DNA from: Acidobacteriota bacterium
GTDB taxonomy: Bacteria > Acidobacteriota > Terriglobia > Acidiferrales > UBA7541
Direction of reading: 5' to 3'
Length of the DNA: 64,000 bases
NCBI GenBank assembly: GCA_003225315.1
Contig: QHZD01000018.1
Span: 432,299 to 496,298 of the forward strand
Shown here: positions 55,064 to 61,774 of the stretch, piece after piece
Layout of the letters: each line of letters opens with the position of its first letter
Position numbering within the stretch: the stretch's first letter is position 1
Made by a program: the position numbers and the translations under genes
Notes under the pieces: generated by a model
Database searches by the model: none
Seen by the model: only the letters and a program-made list of their open reading frames with translations
Told to the model about the DNA's origin: nothing

Positions 55064-56005
55064 TTATCTGACTTTGAGGAATACGCCTTTGCGCGGAATG
55101 AAGATCGTTCCGGGAGGCTCGACGCCGAACTTCCTGGAGTAGTCACCTTGGTTGACGGCAATACTGACGCGGTTGCGAGAATCAATGAACAGGAGCGAAT
55201 CGCCAACGGGGACATCCATGAAAGTTTTCACATAGGGCAGGACCACAGGTTTCTTGTTGATTTCGACTTTGACCAGGTCGCCGAAGTTGTAGGCCAGCTT
55301 CTTGAATTCGTCGCCGGGAATATCGGTGATCAGGGAGCCGAAGGGGTCATCGAGCGCGACAATGTCGCCGGCGATGCCTTTGTCGGTGGTGGTGGACGTT
55401 TTTGGTGCGAGGCGGACAAGTTGCGGAACTTCCGGGCCGACGAGGTAGAATTCCCATCCAGCGGCGAGATGCGCGCCCGCGGGAGAAAAAATATCGCGGC
55501 CATGAAAGGTGGAAGAAATCGGAGCCTGAATAATCCAGTTTGGATTAGTAATCTCGCGGGCGGAAGCCAGGCCGTCGCGGTCGATCACCGGCGTGATCAA
55601 GCCATTGTCGGGCAGAACGAAATACTGATCCTTCTTGGTTTTGACGATGACGGCTCTGCGCGAGGTGCCGACACCGGGGTCGACAACGGTCACAAAAACC
55701 GTTCCCGCAGGATAGTAGGGGGACACGCCTTCCAGGAAACGCGCGCCTTCTTCTACGGAGTAGGGCGTCACACGATGGGTGATGTCCATGATGCGCGCGT
55801 CCGGCGCGATGCTGAGCATGACGGCCTTGCAGATGGCCACGGCGTCGTTGGCGGTGCCGAAGTCGGTCATGAACACGATGATGGGCCGCGTGCCTGATTT
55901 GCCGGGGGCGGCTGGATCTCCCTGCGAAGGAGACTTCGAGCAGGCTGCGCTGGTCAGAGCGAGCACGAACAGAGACAGACAGAGCAAACGAATGCGGGAA
56001 AGCAT
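55064..56005 (-). CDS. Lipoprotein SAM hydroxide adenosyltransferase-family protein (DUF62)
   Basis: 313 residues. The first 23 form a lipoprotein signal with lipobox LTSAAC, giving a mature N-terminal Cys22. The rest is the SAM hydroxide adenosyltransferase/fluorinase family: IVFMTDFGTANDAVAICKAV, ARIMDITHRVTPYSVEEGA, VVDPGVGTSRRAVIV, LPDNGLITPV, STFHGRDIFSPAGAH and the C-terminal SLLFIDSRNRVSIAVNQG. The cytosolic enzymes convert SAM to adenosine and methionine. An exported lipid-anchored form should not see cytoplasmic SAM, so it must act on another substrate or be a sensor. Confidence 0.88.
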   Translation of the reverse strand: MLSRIRLLCLSLFVLALTSAACSKSPSQGDPAAPGKSGTRPIIVFMTDFGTANDAVAICKAVMLSIAPDARIMDITHRVTPYSVEEGARFLEGVSPYYPAGTVFVTVVDPGVGTSRRAVIVKTKKDQYFVLPDNGLITPVIDRDGLASAREITNPNWIIQAPISSTFHGRDIFSPAGAHLAAGWEFYLVGPEVPQLVRLAPKTSTTTDKGIAGDIVALDDPFGSLITDIPGDEFKKLAYNFGDLVKVEINKKPVVLPYVKTFMDVPVGDSLLFIDSRNRVSIAVNQGDYSRKFGVEPPGTIFIPRKGVFLKVR

Positions 56006-56139
56006 TAACGCTCCGTTACGGCTTTGTGATTTTCTTTCCAGTCAGTGTAAGCTGCGCGATTGACATTCGGCAAGGCGAGTTCTAGAAGATACACACGGCG
56101 GACGGAGCATTCGAGCGAATAGAGAAAGAAGGAGGCATC

Positions 56140-56385
56140 GTGGGAGGATTGATTTATTGGATCGTGGTCGGGCTGATTGCCGGTTGGCTTGCCGGACAAG
56201 TCATGAAGGGCGGAGGATATGGCGTGGTGGTAGACATTGTCCTGGGAATTCTCGGCGGGATTGTTGGCGGTTGGGTGTTCGGCGTACTAGGATTCCACGC
56301 AGGGGGAACGATTGCACAAATCATTGTTGCGTTCGTTGGCGCGGTGATTCTGGTGTGGGTCGCGCGAAAACTTAAAAAAGCGTAG
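56140..56385 (+). CDS. GlsB/YeaQ/YmgE-family small membrane protein
   Basis: 81 residues from a GTG with GAAGGAGG upstream. Three Gly-rich helices: GLIYWIVVGLIAGWLAGQVM, VVDIVLGILGGIVGGWVFGV and TIAQIIVAFVGAVILVWVARK. This is the transglycosylase-associated/YeaQ family seen in stress responses. Monocistronic, with a terminator following. Confidence 0.88.
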   Translation: MGGLIYWIVVGLIAGWLAGQVMKGGGYGVVVDIVLGILGGIVGGWVFGVLGFHAGGTIAQIIVAFVGAVILVWVARKLKKA

Positions 56386-56409
56386 AAGAGTTTTACGAGA
56401 ATAACAAAA

Positions 56410-56455
56410 CGCGTTGCTTAGAGGGAGGAATCACCCGGGGTAACGCGCTTTTGTT
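56410..56455. terminator. Terminator between convergent genes
   Basis: CGCGTT (56410-56415) pairs with AACGCG (56442-56447) across a 26-nt loop and is followed by CTTTTGTTT; AAAA on the other side also fits termination of the minus-strand gene. Confidence 0.55.
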
Positions 56456-56465
56456 TAGGGCAAGC

Positions 56466-57992
56466 CTAATGGGTCGCGCCAGGGTTTTGGTGCATAACCA
56501 GAAACCATTCGACGTTCGGGGCGCGCTGGTACTTCAGACGCAAGCGCGTTGATTTTGCCGCGACAAGATTCCCGAGTTTTTCCTGAACGAAGGCAAGTTG
56601 CTGTAGAGCAAGCGGGGAATGAGGATCAGCGGCAAGCTCATCAGCGGCGCCGAAAAGATCGCCCTGCTGGAAGAGGAGATAGCCCCGAGCGGATTCATAT
56701 GCATTTGTGACGACGAGGTCGCGCGAGGAAGTGGCGAGATCTTTGAGTTTGGCGACAGCTTCGGATGCGTCATTGGCCCGACCGTTGAGAGAAGCGACAC
56801 GGGCGCGTTCGCGGAGAACGTTGGCGCGATTGATATCCCGATCAGCTTCGCTCATCCCGGCAAGAGGCTTTTCCAGAAAAGCCGAGAGAGCATTGAGGCG
56901 GGTGAGTTCGTCACGAGAATCGGCGGCCAGCATCGCGCTGCCCAGCGCGATTTCGAATTGAGCGTTGGGTTCCTTCTTCCCGGCGGCCTCTTGGGCGAGT
57001 GCCGCAAGGGCTTTGCGGCCGTCGGCGGGGCGGCCCTCCCAGAAAAAAACGAGAGCTTGCGAGTATTTGGCATCGAGCTCGTCGAAAGGATTGTCCGTGA
57101 GCAGGATGGCGCGGTCATATTCTTTTCGCGCGTTGCTGAAATCGCCCATGAGAGTGCGCGTGCCGCCAAGACCTTCCTGCGAAGGCAGATACTTGGGATC
57201 AATCTTGAGAGCGGCAGCGTAGTAGTCAAGGGAGCCGGGATCGTCGCCGGCCATGCGAGAGACTTCACCGAGGGAGTCCTGGGGATTCGGAGAGCCGGGC
57301 TCGACTTCCGCATAGCGCTTCAAAGAAGCGATGGCATTCGCGGGATCGGGCGTGCCGGTGCCAATGTAAACGTAGCCAAGGCGATTCAAGACGGCCGGGA
57401 ACTTGGGATCGATCTGCAGAGCTGCTTCCATCATGGAGCGAGCGCGGTCATCATCCTGTTGGAGATAGAGCCATTCGGCGGTCATGTAGAGAATGTGCTT
57501 GTCGCGCGGGTAGCACTTCAAAAGGTCATTCATGCTGGAGATGGCGGGAAGCAGGTCGCGGTCCTGGATGCTGGTCATCCAGCGGACGAGGAGTTGCTCG
57601 TCTGGAGTAGCGTGTGGAAGAAGAGACTTGGCATTGGCGAGTGCAGCGGCATCCGGCATGATCCGGCGAGAAGCGAAGGAAAGCATGGCGTAGGCGAAGG
57701 CGGATTGCGGATCCGCTTCGGCGGCGCGTCGCGCCAGAACCGCGGACTCGCGGTAAATGGCGTTTTCATAGTTGTCTACTGCTTGCTCAAGCAAGCTGCG
57801 AGCTTGTACGGAACGTGTAGAAAGCGGGATGGCGCCGAAGAGGTGTTGACCGGCACGTGCTGCACGTGGAGTGCCGGCTTCGGTGCGGGCGGCGGCATTC
57901 TCGACGTGCGGAGAGGGCGCTTGCCCCCAGACGGTGGGTGTAAAGAGCGACGGGAAAATCAACAACCAGAAGCGCGCAGCGAATCGGTTCAT
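56466..57992 (-). CDS. Exported TPR-repeat protein
   Basis: 508 residues from ATG 57992 (an in-frame TTG at 58022 is less likely). Signal peptide 1-23 (VWGQA). The mature part is a string of TPR units: AVLARRAAEADPQSAFAYAM, AEWLYLQQDDDRARSMMEAA, AVLNRLGYVYIGTGTPDPAN, SLGEVSRMAGDDPGSLDYYA, ARKEYDRAILLTDNPFDELD and LAFVQEKLGNLVAAKSTRLR. A periplasmic scaffold or assembly factor is likely. Divergent from the gene at 58236. Confidence 0.85.
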   Translation of the reverse strand: MNRFAARFWLLIFPSLFTPTVWGQAPSPHVENAAARTEAGTPRAARAGQHLFGAIPLSTRSVQARSLLEQAVDNYENAIYRESAVLARRAAEADPQSAFAYAMLSFASRRIMPDAAALANAKSLLPHATPDEQLLVRWMTSIQDRDLLPAISSMNDLLKCYPRDKHILYMTAEWLYLQQDDDRARSMMEAALQIDPKFPAVLNRLGYVYIGTGTPDPANAIASLKRYAEVEPGSPNPQDSLGEVSRMAGDDPGSLDYYAAALKIDPKYLPSQEGLGGTRTLMGDFSNARKEYDRAILLTDNPFDELDAKYSQALVFFWEGRPADGRKALAALAQEAAGKKEPNAQFEIALGSAMLAADSRDELTRLNALSAFLEKPLAGMSEADRDINRANVLRERARVASLNGRANDASEAVAKLKDLATSSRDLVVTNAYESARGYLLFQQGDLFGAADELAADPHSPLALQQLAFVQEKLGNLVAAKSTRLRLKYQRAPNVEWFLVMHQNPGATH

Positions 57993-58235
57993 GGCGAAAC
58001 ACTCTCCGTTTCCGCAAGTCAAAAAATGAGCTTAGATTGGAAACGTAGCGTGATGCGAGGGCCCGGGGATACTGGTCTGGAGGTCAGGTGTGCGAGATTA
58101 CAAAGACAGGGATAGCTGATTGGGGACAATGGAAGGGAGGCGCACAGTTGGGCACACGGAGAAAAACGCATGCTTGCCCCACGCCGCAACGAGTGAAGAT
58201 ACTGCAAAGAACACGCTTGAAAGTGAAAAGTGAGA

Positions 58236-58730
58236 ATGGAAGTTATGAAACAAAATGTCCGTGGGAACTGGCTGCGAATCGCTGCCCTATTGAGCATTGC
58301 TGCGATGGCCGGATACGCGAGCTTCGCCGCCATCAAAAACATGGCGGTCGTCATTTCCGCGGGGAGCAAGCTCTCGGACGTCCCTTTGGCCGACCTCGTG
58401 AAAATGTGCCGAGGCACACAGAAGACGTGGCCGGATGGAAAGAATTTCATTCTGGTCCTCAAGAATCCCGAGGCTCCCGAGATGCGCGTAGCGGTACAAA
58501 AACTCTTTGGCGACGCCAGCGGCGACTTGAAAGCGGCCATCGCGAAGTTGAAAGAGTCCCACTTGATGGTGAAGATTGTGGGAAGCGACGAAGACTTGCT
58601 GCGTACCGTGGAAGCCACTCCCGGCGCTGTCGGGATCCTGGACGTTTACTCCATCAACAGTTCGGTGAAAGTCCTTCGAGTTGACGGCAAGCTGCCTTTT
58701 GACATGGGCTACGCTCTGAAAGGGAATTAG
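58236..58730 (+). CDS. Membrane-anchored PBP-like (PstS-type) single-domain protein
   Basis: 164 residues from ATG 58236 (ATG 58245 and GTG 58230 are alternatives; none has a good ribosome-binding site). One hydrophobic anchor at about 15-32, then SKLSDVPLADLVKMCRGTQK and TWPDGKNFILVLKNPEAPEM, which resemble phosphate-type substrate-binding proteins (LAxIFxGxxxxWPDGxxxxPV). Only one lobe is present, half the length of PstS. No transporter genes are nearby. Confidence 0.65.
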   Translation: MEVMKQNVRGNWLRIAALLSIAAMAGYASFAAIKNMAVVISAGSKLSDVPLADLVKMCRGTQKTWPDGKNFILVLKNPEAPEMRVAVQKLFGDASGDLKAAIAKLKESHLMVKIVGSDEDLLRTVEATPGAVGILDVYSINSSVKVLRVDGKLPFDMGYALKGN

Positions 58731-58882
58731 AGCGCCAGGTGCAGCTTCCTCAGATACACCTCCTCCGCAAGCCTGAGACTATTCCAACCTCAGACGGATT
58801 CTCTCCGCTTGTTGCTCAAAACTGGCCAGAGCTTGTAACGAAGCCGGGCGGGGAATCACCACGTAGGGAACACCTCTAAACT

Positions 58883-58900
58883 CCTGTACGAAGGTACAGG
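58883..58900. repeat. Operator-like palindrome CCTGTAC-GAAG-GTACAGG
   Basis: Perfect 7-bp arms with a 4-bp centre; repeated GTAC/TACAGG words occur again within 30 bp. It looks like a dimeric repressor site or a short hairpin. Confidence 0.5.
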
Positions 58901-58971
58901 TTTTCCACAGGCAGTACAGGGAAAAAGAGGCGAAGACTATGGCGAAAGTCGATATGCATTTAAAGCTTTTG

Positions 58972-59004
58972 TTTTGTGCAATTTATAGAGTCTTGTGCAC
59001 AAAA
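58972..59004. repeat. 9-bp inverted repeat TTTTGTGCA/TGCACAAAA
   Basis: Perfect arms 15 bp apart in AT-rich DNA, 218 bp upstream of the small membrane-protein gene. Confidence 0.45.
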
Positions 59005-59031
59005 GGAGCGGTACTAGGAGACTCGTTTAGG

Positions 59032-59067
59032 CCCAAAAATGTACCTTGTGTACCATCGCATTTTGGG
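59032..59067. repeat. Inverted repeat CCCAAAAAT/ATTTTGGG
   Basis: 8-9-bp arms enclosing GTACCTTGTGTAC, itself partly palindromic. Confidence 0.4.
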
Positions 59068-59221
59068 ACTGGAAGGTGTCAAATAGGACAGGTACAAGGG
59101 GTGAGGTTGGACCCTTCTCGCGAGTTGGTGCATCCAAGTAAGTGGTAAAGCAACTGAGGATGCGGGAAATAGACCAGCAGCCGAAGTGCAATGGGGTAGT
59201 GCCTGGGGGATATAGAAAAAG

Positions 59222-59521
59222 ATGAAGACCAAGGACAAGAGCCGGAAGTGGATGTGGACGTTCCTGGCAGTGCTGGTCTCGCTGCAGATGTATTTCGTGT
59301 GGGAACTCCTGGCAGTGTTTGTGCTGTTTGCCGTGGGATTCGCGGCCATCGCGTTTGCGGCTGGCAGTTTGTATATGCTGCATCGTGGCTGGGCATTGGC
59401 TGTGGACCGGGTTGCTGACAGCCAGCACCCGATCATGGTGGCCACGCGCCAGCACATTGATGCGATGGAAGACGTGGCGCGCAGGCCGTTCCGGCGTCCG
59501 AGGTCCGCGCCAGCCCGTTAA
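59222..59521 (+). CDS. Small two-helix membrane protein, paralogue of the gene at 3594
   Basis: 99 residues. Charged start KDKSRKW, two hydrophobic segments (about 12-30 and 32-52; MYFVWELLAVFVLFAVGFAA), then the conserved GWALAVDRVAD segment and a longer Arg-rich tail (RRPFRRPRSAPAR) absent from the other copy. Function unknown. It sits alone, before a strong terminator. Confidence 0.75.
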   Translation: MKTKDKSRKWMWTFLAVLVSLQMYFVWELLAVFVLFAVGFAAIAFAAGSLYMLHRGWALAVDRVADSQHPIMVATRQHIDAMEDVARRPFRRPRSAPAR

Positions 59522-59617
59522 GTTTGACGACTTTCTGGCACAGCCAGAGCACACACAGAGCCTGTCACCCTGCCTCCTTCAGGAATGACATTGGTTTCTG
59601 TGACCTGAGTACGAAGG

Positions 59618-59654
59618 AAAAGCCAACCGCCCTGAGAGAACGGTTGGCTTTTTC
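59618..59654. terminator. Bidirectional intrinsic terminator
   Basis: 11-bp stem (AAAGCCAACCG with CGGTTGGCTTT) and loop CCCTGAGAGAA, T-run on the plus strand and A-run on the other side, between convergent genes at 59222 and 59717. Confidence 0.9.
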
Positions 59655-59716
59655 TTTTGTGGGGATTGCGGATCACTCTGGCTGAGCGTCACATCGCTGA
59701 GTCGCGCCGCTTTGTC

Positions 59717-61291
59717 TTAGTGAGTGATGGGGTCGATGTCCGTATTAGGAATAATCCCCGCATCATCCTGAGTGCTCGATTCTTTGTCTCCCTCGAACAC
59801 AGTCTTACCGTTGTCCTTGACCAGACCGTCCAATGTAGATTTTGAATGTTCATCGACGGCGCTCACTGCCGCCACGAGACAGGAGTATAGGAAGGCCTTC
59901 ATTCCTTTCCGGAATTGGTCCGTGGAACGCTCGGCGGCGCGTGCTACTTCGGCCTCCACAGCCACGCGGCGTGCCTCAACCGCGGCGCGGCTTTCCGCGT
60001 CGAGTGACGAAAGGGCGGAAACCGCTCGTTCCTGCGTTTCGGAGAGAACGGCGTTTACGTGCAGGTCCGTCTGCCGCTGAAATGCCGCGAGCGCGGAATT
60101 CACAGCGCTTTGCACCAGCGCTTGCACTTCCGCGGAGCGCGCATCGATCTTCATGAGCGCTTCCTGCGTCACCGCCTGAGTATTCTCCAGCATGAGTTCG
60201 TAGCGGCGGTGCGCGGTACGGGCCGTTGCTCCCTCGAATTCCGAAGTCGCCCGGGCTACAGCTTCGCTCAGTCGAGCATTGATCTGGGGCTCCATTTCGC
60301 GCGTCATTCTTTCCACGAATTCTTGCGACTTCGCCAGTTCGCGGCGCAACTCCGCCGCCTGTTTCTCGAGCCGCTGCGCCATCTCCTCGGCCTGGCCGCG
60401 GTACTTTTCCATTTCTTCTTTCCATTGCGAAGCGATCTCTGCGGAAGATTCCGCCTTCGAGGAGAGCCGCAACGCCTCCGCACGGGTGGGGAACAGTTCC
60501 TCTATTTCTCGCACGCTTGAATTGCGCACGTCGTCGATCGAGCTAAGGGCTTCGCGCACGGCATCGTCAACGTGCTTGGTTACCGCTTCCTGCACTGCTT
60601 TCTCCGCGGCTTGCTGCAGTTTTCCCTGCATCGCGGCAATAATTGCGTCCGGAGTGATAACCACGCGCTGCAGTTTGGGGGCCTCGGCCGGTTTAGGTGC
60701 TTGTGGCTTCGAGGCGCCCGGCGACGGAGAAGGGAAGGTAGCGACCTCGGGCATTCTGTGCTCCGCGTTCTCCGGTGGCTCGTCGAGATTCACGGTCGCT
60801 GGCGGCGGATCCAGCGCAGGAGCGACTGCAGTTGCAAATTGCGCGACTGGCGTATTCGTTGTTCTAGGGTTCATCCAATCCTGTGGCGGCGTGACAATAC
60901 CCCAAACATTCCCCGGGTTCTCCAATTCCACGCCGACCTGCTGCAGCTCGCGCGAACTCTGCGAAGTGTGGACAGAGCGCACCCTTGCGCGCACCGCCGG
61001 TGGCTTGGGCTCGACATTCAATCCCACAACTTGTAACGTAACCCACGATCCGACGCCATAGTCGTGCCGCGAAGGATACCGGCAGCCATGCAGATTCAGG
61101 CTGGTCGAGACGGTTCTTTCCACAAACGGTTCGCCCAGGCGGTTTTGACCGAAGACAATCAGCGGGACGGAACGTTCAATGCGCGTACTTCGCCGCGCGT
61201 CTTCCCCAACGGAATGGTCAGGAGGACTAACCAGAGAAGATTGGCTCACGTCTCCTCCAGAAGGCGTAACCGTGCGTACCTCTCGCGGCAA
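59717..61291 (-). CDS. PilZ-like domain protein with long coiled coil and C-terminal helix
   Basis: 524 residues from a TTG start; no ATG or GTG is available before the domain. A PilZ-like N-domain (STRIERSVPLIVFGQNRLGE, TSLNLHGCRYPS, YGVGSWVTLQVVG) has only a degenerate RxxxR/NxSxxG, so c-di-GMP binding is doubtful. A Pro-rich linker (about 130-210) is followed by a long Ala/Glu/Arg coiled coil (about 215-470; WKEEMEKYRGQAEEMAQRLE) and a weakly hydrophobic segment (FLYSCLVAAVSAV). Possibly a structural or signalling scaffold. Confidence 0.7.
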   Translation of the reverse strand: MPREVRTVTPSGGDVSQSSLVSPPDHSVGEDARRSTRIERSVPLIVFGQNRLGEPFVERTVSTSLNLHGCRYPSRHDYGVGSWVTLQVVGLNVEPKPPAVRARVRSVHTSQSSRELQQVGVELENPGNVWGIVTPPQDWMNPRTTNTPVAQFATAVAPALDPPPATVNLDEPPENAEHRMPEVATFPSPSPGASKPQAPKPAEAPKLQRVVITPDAIIAAMQGKLQQAAEKAVQEAVTKHVDDAVREALSSIDDVRNSSVREIEELFPTRAEALRLSSKAESSAEIASQWKEEMEKYRGQAEEMAQRLEKQAAELRRELAKSQEFVERMTREMEPQINARLSEAVARATSEFEGATARTAHRRYELMLENTQAVTQEALMKIDARSAEVQALVQSAVNSALAAFQRQTDLHVNAVLSETQERAVSALSSLDAESRAAVEARRVAVEAEVARAAERSTDQFRKGMKAFLYSCLVAAVSAVDEHSKSTLDGLVKDNGKTVFEGDKESSTQDDAGIIPNTDIDPITH

Positions 61292-61421
61292 ATGGTAGCC
61301 GAAGCGCGCTCCATTGTCGATATTCCCATTGAAGGCGGGGGGACCAAGTGTTCCGGTGACGCTCCACCTTCCATGGAGACGGGCGTCGAGTGGATGATCC
61401 TGGCTGAAAAAACCGAGTAGA

Positions 61422-61754
61422 TCAATTCACAATGGGACCGCCGCCCTTGCCGAGAGCGGCCTCATCACCCTTGGTATGAAACACGCCAAAGTGAAATTCA
61501 TCGCCTCTCTTAATCATCACAGTGACCCGGGCTCTTGCAGGAAGCAAGATATCGATGCCTGCAATAGGTTCAGTGTTCGACTTCCAAAAACGAAGGCGAT
61601 AATCCTTCTTATCCTTGTTCACAAAGTGGACTCTACCTATCCAAGGTTCAACCTCAACTTTGCCGCTGGGGTAAGGTGCTTGATCGCGGATGGTAATCGT
61701 TGCCGATCGGGGAAGGGCATCCTGTTTTGCTCTTGCTGCTCCTGTTGTAGCCAC
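61422..61754 (-). CDS. Small beta-rich protein of unknown function downstream of the kinase
   Basis: 110 residues from GTG 61754, chosen because AAGGAGG lies six bases upstream. Mostly beta strands (ATITIRDQAPYP, GKVEVEPWIGRVHFVNKDKK, YRLRFWKSNTEP, PARARVTVMIKRGDEFHFGV). No signal peptide. I do not recognise the family; a cupredoxin-like or Ig-like fold is possible but no copper ligands are evident. It begins 20 bp after the kinase gene ends, so it is probably co-transcribed. Confidence 0.6.
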   Translation of the reverse strand: MATTGAARAKQDALPRSATITIRDQAPYPSGKVEVEPWIGRVHFVNKDKKDYRLRFWKSNTEPIAGIDILLPARARVTVMIKRGDEFHFGVFHTKGDEAALGKGGGPIVN

Positions 61755-61774
61755 GGTGATCCTCCTTTTACAGC

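Larger units (their letters stand above)
58731..59221. other. Intergenic region with several inverted repeats
   Basis: 491 bp. A 69-codon frame at 58939-59148 has no recognisable family and weak coding character; I do not call it. Three inverted repeats stand out, listed separately. The AT-rich part at 58960-59050 may hold a promoter or a small RNA, but no promoter pair was convincing. Confidence 0.4.

Noticed and set aside
58939-59148. 69-codon plus-strand frame
   Set aside because: No family, no ribosome-binding site, and it spans two inverted repeats.
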